Position numbers and translations under genes: made by a program. Under the pieces are notes generated by a model. That model ran no database searches. It saw only the letters and a program-made list of their open reading frames with translations, and was not told the origin of the DNA. 31,737 bases of DNA from assembly GCA_022793355.1 (NCBI GenBank), contig JAAWCR010000231.1:1-31737 (forward strand). Reading direction: 5' to 3'. Shown one piece after another: positions 17,301 to 29,300 of the stretch; within the stretch, counting starts at the first letter, position 1, and each line of letters opens with the position of its first letter. This stretch comes from Lawsonibacter sp. Lineage in GTDB: Bacteria; Bacillota; Clostridia; Oscillospirales; Oscillospiraceae.

Positions 17301-20300
17301 TATGCTGCCAACTTCCCGAAGGGCACCAACGCGGGCACGTATACCGTCTGGTATCGGGTTCAGGAGACGGATAACTACACCGGTCTGGACCCGGAAAAGA
17401 TAGACGTGCCCATTGCCAAAAAGCCGGTAACCCCTGTCATCACACTGGACCAGGATACTTTTGTCTACGACGGCACCCCCAAGGAGCCGGTTGTCACGCT
17501 GACTGAGGCCGGCGGCACGCTGATTCCGGCCGATGAGTATACAGTGGACTACAGCGACAACGTCAATTTCGGCACCGCCACCGTGACCGTCACAGCCAAG
17601 CCCGACGGCAACTACTCCTTTGCGCCTGTTGAAGAGACCTTTACCATTGGGCAAAAGCAGGCCACAGTCCTCACCCACCCGAAACCGGCGGGCAAGCCGC
17701 TTGTCTTTGACAACATGGACCTGGAGCTCGTGACCGAGGGCACAGGCTCCGGCGGCACAATGGTGTATTCTCTGTCAAAGGATGATCCAACAGACCCCTA
17801 TTTGGAAGAGATTCCCACCGGATTCAACGCCGGCGTTTACACGGTATATTATAAGGTGAAGGGCGATGACAACCACAGCGACTCGGGTGTGGGCGAGGTG
17901 GAGGTCACCATCTCCCCTAAGACGGTGAAGGACCCTACCATCGAACTATTCGATGGTAATACTCCTCTTGTCAACTACATCTATGATGGGAATAAAAAAG
18001 AACCCGAGGTTGTGGTCAAAGACGGCAGTACGGTGATTGACAAGGGCGAGTATAACACCGTTTACAGCAATAACCGCAACGCTGGTACGGCTACAGTCAG
18101 TATCACCGACAAACCGGGCGGCAATTACACCGTGACGGGCTCGGCGGCATTTGTAATTCTCAAGGCGGATATTGTGTTTAATCCGGACCCGCAAGCTGCT
18201 GATATCACCTACGACGGCAAGGCTCACGAGCTGCTTATCCCCGGCACAACCAACGGCGGAGAGGTCCTGTATGCGCTGGGCAGCCAGACGGGTACCTATT
18301 TAGCCGCCATCCCCACCGCCAGCGAAGCGGAGGAGTATACTGTCTATTACAAGGTCGTGGGCGATGAGAACCACAACTCGTTCGATGTAACGTCCGTAAC
18401 AGTGACAATCAAGAAGGCAACTGCGCAGATCATTGATGCTCCCGCGAAAATTGATCCGCTGGTGTACAGCGGACAGCCCCTGGAGCTGATCACGGCGGGC
18501 AAGACCAACGTTGGGTCTATTGTGTATTCCCTGGATGGAACCAACTTTTCTCCCACCATTCCCACCGGGACCAACGCCGGCACCTACAAAGTCTACTATA
18601 AGGTAGATGAAACCGGCAATTACACCGGCGTGGCTGCGAACACAACGCCGATTTCCGTGACCATCGCCCCTAAGTCCATCACGCCAAAGGTCACGTTGTC
18701 GGAATCCTCCTATGTGTACGACGGCAGCAGGAAATCGCCGAAAATCACGCTCAAAGATGGGGACACGGTGATTGAGGAGAGCCAATATACCGTCACATGG
18801 GCGGATGACAAGGATCCCACAGCCACCGACGTTTTGACAGCCGTTGGCACTTATACGGCAACCATCGAAAACGTAACGGATGGGAATTATACGTTCAACG
18901 TGAGCGCCAAGGTTGAGATTGTCGCGGCGCAACAGGGGGCGCTGGAAATCACCGGCACGCCCGAGCACGTCTATTACGGCGACACGGTCACAACGCTGGG
19001 GACCTCCGGCGGCACCGGAAACGGGACGGTCACCTGGAGCATCACGGCGGGTCAGGCCAGCGCCGAGATTGTCCCGGGCACAAACGACCTTACCATCAAG
19101 GGCACCGGGTCTGTTACGGTTACAGCGGAACGGACGGTTCCCAACTACGGGACAGTGTCGAAGGATTGGACCTTTACCGTGGAGCCCAAGCCGGTGGTGG
19201 CGGAGGTGACGATTGCTCCGAAGGCCTACGACGGGACCACAAATGTGGATGCCGCCGCTATCACCACGGCGGTGAACGCCAGCGATCTGGTGGCCCCCGG
19301 CGACGCCTTCACCATCAACGGCCTGACGGGGACTTATGACAACGCTAACGCCGGAACCGGAAAGACGGTCACGCTGGACGATACCAGCGCGGTCAAAACT
19401 GACGGCAACGGCAAGTATGCCGTCAGCTATCCCGCCACCGCCAAGGGCGACATTACGCCCAAGCCGGTCACAGTGACAGTCACCCTGTCCGGCAACGGCT
19501 TGCAGACGGATGACACCGTTACCCCTCCCGTCTGCTTCTACAACTACGACGGCAAGGAAAAGACACCCAATGTCACGGTGGAGGCTGATGATAATAATGC
19601 TGTGCTGACAGACGGTGACTATACTGTAAGTTATAGCAACAACCAGAATGTGGGCGACGCAACCGTGACCGTCACAGCGAAGGCAGGCGGCAACTACGCG
19701 TTTCATGCCGAGACAATAACCTTTGCAATCCGGAGCGCCGGCGCGGTGCTGACCAAGGTTCCGTCGGCCAAGGACCTGACCTATACCGGGCAGGCTCAGG
19801 ACCTGGTGGACGTAGGCACCGCCACCGGCGGTACAGTGATGTATTCCAGCACAGGCGCGGCGAATTCCTATACGGAAGCCATTCCCCAGGAGACGGACGC
19901 GGGCACCTATACCGTGTATTACATGGTAAAAGGCGACGCCAACCACAAGGATACCGCGCCCGCTCAGGTGTCCGCGATCATCAAGCCGAAGCAGATTACC
20001 CCCGCCATCACGCTGAATCCAACTTCCTTTGTCTATGACGGAACTGCGCACAAGCCCACCGTTACGGTCAAGGACGGAGGCACAGAGATTCACGGTCCCG
20101 GCACCGACCGGCCCGAGTACAGTGTGGACTACCAGGACAATGTCAACGCAGGTTTGGCAAAGGTCATTATCAGCGATGCCAACGGCGGCAACTACATCGT
20201 AAATGGCACCGCCACCTTTGAAATCACAAAGAGTGCTCCTGCGGTTACAGATCCGGTAGGAAAAACCGGCCTCCAGTACAACGGCGAGCGTCAGGACCTG

Positions 20301-23300
20301 GTCAAGGCGGGCGTCTGCGGCGAGGGTACCGTGGTCTACTCGGTGAACGGCGGAAATTATACCTCCGCGGTTCCCTCGGAATCAGCGGTCGGCACCTACA
20401 CCATCCACTGGAAGGTGCTGGGCGACGCCAACCACAGCGACACAACCCCTGACGAGCTGACGGTAAACATTGGTAGAAATGAGGTAAAAATCCCCGGTAT
20501 CTCGCTGTCCTCGGAGGAGCTCAAGTACACCGGCAGCCAGCAAAAGCCCGTTATCACCGTCTATGATGACAGCGGCCGGCTGATTCCGGAGCATGAGTAC
20601 ACGGTGACGATTACCGGGACGAACGGCAATGCTGGTATGGTGGATGTGGACACCTACACCGTCACCATCACCACGCCGTCAACCTCCAATTACGATATTC
20701 AAAGCAACAATGTCCGGACCTTCAAAATCGTTCCGGCAGATCAGGAAAGTATTTCTATCACCGGTTCCCAGGCACAGGTCCGTTACGGCGACACCATCCA
20801 GCTGGTTGCGACGGGCGGCACCGGTGCAGGGAATGTGACTTGGAAGGTCGAGGCCAAGGATGGCAGCGCAATTGCCAGCACCATCAGTGCCACCGGACTG
20901 CTCACCGTGCGGGATGTGGGCGGCCCCTTGGTGGTCACAGTGACCCGTTCCAGAGGCGGCAATTACGCCGACGTATCCGCCAAGTGGGAGTTCAGCGCGG
21001 CCCAGAAGCCGGTGACGGCGGTGCTGACCGCCGCTGATCGGAGCTATATCGCCGGTGACAAGACGGCCACAGTGACGGCCGCCGTACCAGAAAGCGAATT
21101 GGTGTCCGGCGACTCCGTCATTATCGGCAACCTGACCGGCATGTTTGACACTGAAAGCGTGGGCACGGCCAAGAAGGTGACGGTGGACCGCTCAAATCTG
21201 AACATTACCGGCATAAATTCGGATAAATACACCGTTACCATTCCGGAGACCACCACCGCGTCCATTTTGGCGGCGGCCGCCACGGTGGATACTGACCCGA
21301 CTCCTTACACCCTGACCTACGACGCCAGCAGGGAGCAGAAGCTGGTGACAGCGGGTGCGGTGACCGGCGGAACCATGGTCTATTCTCTGGACGACGCCAA
21401 CTATACCCCGGCCATTCCCGAGGCTAAGGACGCCGGGACCTATACGGTCTACTTCAAGGCCAAGGGCGACGGCAACCACACGGACAGCGAGGTCAATTCG
21501 GTACAGGTGACCATCAGCAAGCAGACCGTAACACCGCAAATCGAGGTGACGCCCCCCAGCGCACAGTACGACGGCAATGTGAAGCGTCCCGAGGTCATTG
21601 TCAGAGACGGCGCAAACAATGTTATTCCGGAGAGTGAGTATACCGTTGTCTACGATACTGTTACAAACTGGAAAGACGTTGGTAATCACACGGTCACAGT
21701 CAAAAATATTGATGGCGGTAACTACGACATTACCGAGACGAACGCCACCTTCCGCATCACCATAACGGAGCAGAACCCGCTGGAGATCGTGGGCAAACCC
21801 GGCCTCGTCTACTACGGCGACACCTTTACCCTAAGCGCGGTTGGCGGTTCCGGCAACAGCGCGGTCACATGGAGCAGCAGCGATGACACGATTGCCCATG
21901 TCGATGACAACGGCCTTGTGACCATCAAGGGCGCGGGTTCCGCCACGATTACCGCGACTAAGCCAGGCGGCGGCAACTATAACGAAACAAAAGCAACCTA
22001 TCCGCTCAACGCGCTGCCAAAGCCGGTCACTGCCATTGTCACCGCGAAGGACCGAGTGTATCAGTCCGGCGATCGTTCCGCCGAGCTTATCATCTCCTGG
22101 AAGCCGGGCGATCTGGTTGACAAGGACACCATCGACACCTCCAACGTGACAGGCGCGTTTGAGGATGACAGTGTTGGCACCGGAAAAACGGTGACCATCA
22201 TCGGCGATCCGGTCAATGATGACACCGCTCAGAAGTACAAGATTACCATCCCGCGTACAACCACCGCGTCCATTCTCAAGGCGGATGCCGTGGCGCCGGC
22301 CATAACAGCGAACACCTTGACGTACACCGGCGCGGCCCAGACCCTTGTGAGCGGCGGAACTCAGGGAACTACCCTCTACTCCGACACCCGGGACGGGGTT
22401 TATTCCGAGGCAGTGCCCACCGGAACCGACGCGGGAGCTTACACAGTTTGGTACAAGGAAAAGGGGAACGACAACTACAACGATTCCCAGCCCCAGGCCA
22501 TCCAGGTGACCATCAGTCAGAAAACACTGATGGCGGACGCCACGAATACCACCCTGTCTGGCAGCGATTTGCAGACGGACGTCACCAACAAAACCTATTA
22601 CTATAAGTATGATGGAAGCGATAAAACCCCCTCTGTTATTATCCTAGACGGTTCGGAGACGATTCCGGCCAGCGAATATACAGTCAGCTACAGCGGCAAC
22701 AGGAACGTAGGCGAGGCTACCGTCACCATTACGAACAGCGTGGGCGGCAACTACATCGTCAATGGCAGCGTGACATTTGAGATCCGAGAGGGCGGCGCAC
22801 AGCTGACAAAGTCCCCCGAGGCGGTCAGGGGCCTGACCTACACCGGACAGCCCCAGCAGCTGGTGACCGTGGGCGTCGTGACAGGCGGCCACATCGAGTA
22901 CGCAGTGGGTGATACGGTGAGTGACAGCGATTATGAGCCGGACATCCCCACAGAGACCAATGCGGGCAGCTATGTGGTACATTATAGGGTAGTGGGCGAC
23001 GACAACCACGCCGATGGTGAGGAAGGCTCGGTCACTGCGACCATCAGTCCAAAGACGGTGGTTAGCCCGGTCATTACGGTGTCCGGCGCCTATACCTATG
23101 ATGGTACTCCCAAAACACCCACTGTCACCGTCGAGGACAACGGCACGGAAATCCCCGGCCCCGGCACCGGCAAGCCCGAGTACACCCTGTCCTACCGTGA
23201 CAACATCAACGCCGGCACGGCAACGGTGGTGGTCACCAACGCCAACGGCGGCAACTACATCGTGAACGGTGAGGCTGCCTTTGAAATCGCCAAGGCTGCC

Positions 23301-26300
23301 GCCACAGCCGACACCGCCCCCACGGGGAATACCGGCCTGCGCTACAACGGCTCCGCCCAGGAGCTGCTGGCTACTCAGGGCACGGCCACCGGAGGCACGA
23401 TGGTCTACTCTCTGAGCCAGACCGGGGAGTATTCCGCCGCCATCCCCACCGGGAAAGAGGTCGGAGAGTACGAAATCTGGTACAAGGTGCTGGGCGACGC
23501 CAATCACAGCGACAGTACGGCTACAGCGCTGTCTCCCAAGGTGAAGATCGACAGGAACACCGTGACTAACCCCACCATCCAAGTGACGCCGGCGACTGTG
23601 AAGTACACCGGGGAGAAGCAGACACCCACCGTCACCGTCAAGGACGACGACGGCCTGCTGATCGACGGCAGCGAGTACACACCGACGTATCTGGATGAAA
23701 ATGGAAACAGCGACCTGACCGCCGTGGGCACTTACACCGTGACCATCACCGGAGTCACCGGAGGGAATTACACCTTCAACACCATGAAAACCGCCACCTT
23801 TACCATCACCTCGGCGGACCAGACAGCCCTGACCATCACTGGCAAACGGGAGAAGGTCTGCTACGGCGACACCATCCCGCTGGGCACGACAGGCGGCAAT
23901 GGAGCTGTGACCTGGGATGTGGGCGGCTCCACGATCGCCAGCATCGACGCTAATGGCCTGCTCAAGATCACCGGCGTGGGCTCTGTCACGGTGACGGCCA
24001 CCAGCAAAAAAACCGGCTACACCGACCAGACCGCCACTTGGAATCTCTATGCGGAGAAGAAGCCGGTGACCGCCCTTGTGACGGCTGCGTCCAAGACCTA
24101 TGACGGCGGCACAGCCGCCACCGTTACCGCCACGCTGCAAAACAGCGATTTGGTGGGATCTGACAGCGTCAAGATCACGCTGGCGGGCAGCTTCGAGGAC
24201 CCCAACGCCGGAACGGACAAGAAGGTGAACATCGACAGCACAAACCCGGACTATACCGGCAGTACGGGCGATTATCAGAATTACGCTATCACCTACCCCG
24301 CCACCACCACCGCGTCCATCCGCAAGGCGGATGTGGATGCGGCGAAGGTGACAGCCCCCACGGCGGTGGAGAATCTGACGTACACCGGCTTAGCCCAAGC
24401 TCTGGTGTCCGAGGGTTCCTCGCCGGACGGCACGATGGAGTACTCCTTGGACGGCAAAACCTATTCCGCCAGTCTCCCCACCGGCACCAATGCGGGCGAT
24501 TATGATGTCTGGTACCGGGTGAAGGGCGACGGCAACCACAATGACACGGCGGGCACAAATCTGGGAACCGTGACTATTGACCCGCAGAATGTGGCTGTCC
24601 CCATCATCGAATTCAACCCCAGCGGGGCTTCGTATGACGGCAAAGAGCATAAACCGGCGGTCACGGTTAAGGACAGCAACAACCGCGTAATCCCGGAAGC
24701 GGAGTACACCATCAATTACGGGGCCGGGGACTGGACGAAAGCAGGAGACTATCAGGTCACAGTCACCAGCACAGGCAGCGGCAATTATACCTTCGCTGAT
24801 ACCCAAAAGACATTTACCATCCTTGTGGCGGGGCAAAGTCCGCTGTCGATCACGAATAAGCCTGGCAAAGTCCAGTACGGCGACAGCTTTACACTCAGCG
24901 CGGTAGGCGGTTCCATAACAGGGGCTGTGGCCTGGGAGAGCAGTGACCCGCTGACCGCCTCCATTGATAGCAACGGCTTGGTACGCGTCCACAAGTCCGG
25001 ATCGGTTACAATCACGGCAAAAAAAGTGGCTGACGGAAACTTCGGTGAGGTATCGGATACCTGGTCGTTCAGCGCGGAGAAGCGGCCCGTTACAGCCATT
25101 GTCACCGCCCGGAACAAGCCCTATGACGGAGGTGCTACGGCGAAACTGGACATTTCCTGGAAGGACGGCGACCTGATCAACGGCGATACCATTACGCTGA
25201 ACCTGACCGGCGCGTTTGATGACGCCAACGTGGGCACGGACAAGATCGTCCGGATCACCTGCAACGGCGACCTCCCCGATGGCGGCGGCAAGTACGCGGT
25301 CACCTACAACAACACGACCACCGCCTCCATCACCGCCAAGGCGGCCACGGTGTCCGGCGTGCAGTCGGGCCCGTGGATCTACAGTGGCAGCGAACAGCCC
25401 CTGCTCAGCGGCGGCTCGGCCACAAACGGGACCATCGTCTACTCCCTAAATGGGACCGACTTCATGGATAATGTCCCTACGGAAATAAACGCGGGCAAGT
25501 ATCAGGTTTGGTACAAGGCCCGGGGCAACACGAACTACGCCGACAGCGAAGTGCACATGGTGTATGTGACCATCCAGCCCAAGACGGTGACGCTCCCCAC
25601 CATCGAGCTGTCCGGCGGGCCCTTTGAGTACGACGGCACGGAGAAGCGGCCCACGGCCACCGTTAAGGACGGAAATGTGGTTATCCCGAACAGCGAGTAC
25701 ACGGTGAGCTACAGCAACAACGTGCAGGCAGGGCCGAACGCCACTGTCACCATCACCGACAACCCAGGCGGGAACTACACCGTCAACGGCAGCACGACCT
25801 TCACCATCACGGCGGGATCGGTTTCCCTGACAACTCCTCCCCAGGCGAAGGACCTGACCTACAACGGCTTTGAACAGATGCTGGTGACGCCCGGTACGGC
25901 GGTCAACGGCAGTGTGGTGTATTCCAAAACGAGAGAGGGAAGCTACACCACGTCGATCCCCACGGAAATCAACGCGGATTTCTACCAGGTCTGGTACAAG
26001 GCGCAGGGAGATGGCGGCGAGACCGCACCGGAGTTCATAATTGTAGAGATCAAGCCCAAGCAGGTCACACCTAGCCTGACCCTGTCCAGCAGTTCCCTCA
26101 CCTACACCGGCAGCGCGCTGACGCCCAAGGTGACCGTCTCGGTAAATAACCAGGAGCTGGACTCCGGTATGTACCAGATCAGCTACAGCAACAACACCGA
26201 GCCGGGTATTGCCACAGTCACGGTCACAAGCACAGGCGGCAACTACCAGTTCTCCGCCCAAACGACCTTTACCATTACCAAGGCCAAAGCGGCATTTGCT

Positions 26301-29300
26301 GTTGAGCCGAAAGCCAAAGAGAACCTATCCTACACCGGAGAGGACCAGGAGCTTTTTGAAGCGGGCTTATCTTTGAATGGCATTGTGCTCTACTCCCAAG
26401 ACACTGTGACCTATCTGCCCGCAATTCCAAAGGGAAACCAGGTGGGCAGCTACACGTTTTTCGCTAAGGTACGAGGCAACTCAATGTACGAGGATAGCGA
26501 TCCCATTATTATCCGGGCGGCCATCGCAAAGAACGAGGTTGACAACCCGAATGTTGAGCTGTCCGCCATCAGCCTCCCCTACACCGGAAGTCCGCAGAAG
26601 CCCACTGTCACCGTAAGCGATGACGACGGCAATGTGATCGCGTCCAGTGAGTACAGGGTGACGTATACCGGTGATACCGTAAATCCCGGTACATATACGC
26701 TTACTATCACAAGCCGGGACAAGAACTACAGCTTTGAACCCATCGACCGCACAATCACGATTCTTGCTGCGGGGCAGACCCCGCTGACCATCACCGGCAA
26801 ACAGGATACCGTCTACTACGGCGACATACTCCGCCTCGGCGCCACCGGCGGCTCCGGTGACGGCGCGGTGACGTGGGAGGCAACGGGACCGGTTGACAAG
26901 CTTGGCGACAGTCAGTACAAGATCACCAAGTCGGGCAGTGTCACCATCACGGCCAAAAAGGCCGCCAGCGGCAGCTATGCGGCCTCCACCGACACTTGGA
27001 CATTCTACGCCAATCCCAAGCCGATCACCGCTATCGTAACTGCGGCCAGCAAGCCCTTCGACGGTGGTAACAGCGCCACATTGACCGTTACCATCAACAG
27101 CAGCGACCTGGTGGGCACAGATACCTTCACCGTGACCGCGATAGGCCATTTTACAGACGAGAGCATTGGGGATAACAAGACCGTCATCATCGACAGACTG
27201 ATAATCCCGGACGGTGTCAGCGAAAAATATGACATCAGCTGGCCCGTCACCACCACGGCGTCCATCACCCCGAAGCCCGCCAGCGCAACGAAAGTGCCGG
27301 AGCTTGTCCAGCCTTTGTCTTTGACCTACAACGGCACTCCCCAGTCGCTTCTGGCGGACGGCGGCGAAGCGGAAGGCGGAACTATCTTCTATTCCTTGGA
27401 CAATGGCAGCAGCTACAGCCGCAATACCATGGCTACGGACGCGGGTGACTACAACGTCTGGTACAAGGTGGTCGCCAGCGACGAGAACCACAAGGACAGC
27501 GCGCCTGAGAATCTGGGCACTGTGACTATCATGGCGAACACCGGTAAGCCCACCGTCCTGTGTACCCCGAACTCGGTTCCGTATGACGGCAAGGAGAAGA
27601 CACCCAATGTTGAGGTATGGGTCGATGACCGTATCATCCCGAAGGATGACTACACAGTGGTGTTTGAGACAGGCCGGATCGCGGTGAACACTTACAAGGT
27701 GACTGTCACAGACAAACCGGGCGGCAACTACGAATTTACCGGTTCTGTGGAAGGGAGCTTCCAGATTGTGCCCGACGGCCAGAATCCCCCGTCTATCATC
27801 ACCGACAAGGCTGTCGTCTACTACGGTGATATCTTCCGTCTCAGCGCAATGGGCGGTTCCGGAAATGGCCCAATTCAGTGGACAATCAAGGAAGGCGCTG
27901 CTGTTGCGGAGGTGGATAAGGACACTGGCGTGGTAACGGTAAACGGCGTAGGCAAATTTGTCGTTGAAGCGTACTATGGGGCTGTGGACGGCTACAGCGA
28001 ATCCGGCAGGTCCAGCGTAACTCTCGTTGCGGACCCCAAGGTTGTGACCCCGGTGGTGGTAATCGCGCCGAAGTACTACGACGGCAATACCAATGTTGCC
28101 GCTGACGCCATCAAAGCCACTGTGAAGCTCCGGGATCTGGTCGCGGATGATTCCATCACCATCAACGGCTTGACTGCCACCTATGACAGCGTAAACGCTG
28201 GTACAAACAAGATAGTCATGCTGGATTATTCCAAGGTGTTTGTTACCGGTAAAAATTCGGACCGATACGTCATTGACTGGCCGGACAGTGTCACAGGGAC
28301 AATCGACAAGGCAAAGGTGGAACTGGCCACCTACCCCGCTGCCTCCGGCCTGAAATACACCAGCAGTGCACAACCCCTTGTCACCGGTGGCACAACGGTT
28401 AACGGCATTGGTACAATCAAGTACAGCCTGGACCAGAACAGCGGGTATACAGAGAATATCCCCACCGGCACCAACGCCGGAAAATACACCGTCTGGTACA
28501 AGATAGAGGACAGCGTGAACTACACCGGTATCCCCGCCGCGTCTGTTGAAGTGGAAATCATGAAGGCGAATCCGAATATCACCACAAATCCCACGGCGTC
28601 TGGTACTGCGGGACAGCTGAGCGATATTAAATTGAACGGCGGCGCAACAGATGTGCCAGGGTCCTTTACCTGGAAGGATGGCAGTATCAACCTTGGTGCA
28701 GGAACCTCCCAGCAGATTGTGGTGTTCACGCCGGAGGACAGAGCCAACTACAACGTGGTGGAATTCCCGATTGATGTGACCATCACCAGCGCCACCCCCG
28801 GCGGCAGCAGTGACACCGGAACAAATTCTCCCCCGTCCTCGGGGACAGACAGCACCCCGTCTGCGGATACAAACGGCCAGACGACCGTTCAGAACGGCAC
28901 GGCGAGCACCGTTGTAAGCGTTGCGGACGGCAGCAAACTGGTGGAGGAGGCGATTGCGAATCAAAGCCAAAACATCGTGATTAAGCCGGAGATCATCGGT
29001 GACGTGACCAAAGCGCAGGTTTCGATTCCGGCCTCGACAGTAAGCCGGATTAAGAACGAGACAACTGCGGCGCTCACCGTCTCCGCTCCCGTCGCCGACG
29101 TGACCATCCCCAACGCGGCGCTGGATACCTTAAGCCGTGAGGGCGGCACCGTCAACGTTATGACCGAGCGGATTGGGCAGTCGGTTGTCCTGACCCTGAC
29201 CGCGGGCGGAAAAACCGTGGAGAGCGTTCCCGGTGGCGTGACCCTCTCTGTTCCGGCGGCGGACGCCGGCCCCGGCACCGTGGCGGTGCTGCTCCATGAG

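Larger units (their letters stand above)
16101..28795 (+). repeat. Array of about 49 Ig-like modules in the giant protein gene
   Basis: Four module types recur, counted by eye. Type A (17 copies) has the cores L-x-Y-x-G and VYSL-Y-x-x-x-P-TGTNAG-Y-VWYKV. Type B (16 copies) has YDG-x-x-K-x-P-VTVKD, EYTVSYSNN and GGNY. Type C (8 copies) has a Q-L-IT-x-YGD core followed by GGSGNG-VTW. Type D (8 copies) has KPVTA-VTA-YDG and DLV-GD, ending TTTASI. C is always followed directly by D. Type A starts lie near 16101, 17158, 17653, 18160, 18411, 19731, 20229, 21268, 22276, 22786, 23288, 24324, 25339, 25812, 26278, 27271 and 28309. Confidence 0.85.

Noticed and set aside
16101..28795. Regular DNA repeats that might suggest a CRISPR or tandem satellite
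   Set aside because: The repeats are diverged, keep one reading frame throughout and encode Ig-like modules. There are no short identical repeats with unique spacers.
26481..28970. Long - strand open frames opposite the giant gene (829 codons here, others at 15222-16967, 18300-20093 and 22644-24140)
   Set aside because: They mirror the repeat structure of the + strand and have no ribosome binding sites or recognisable domains. They are shadows of codon bias.
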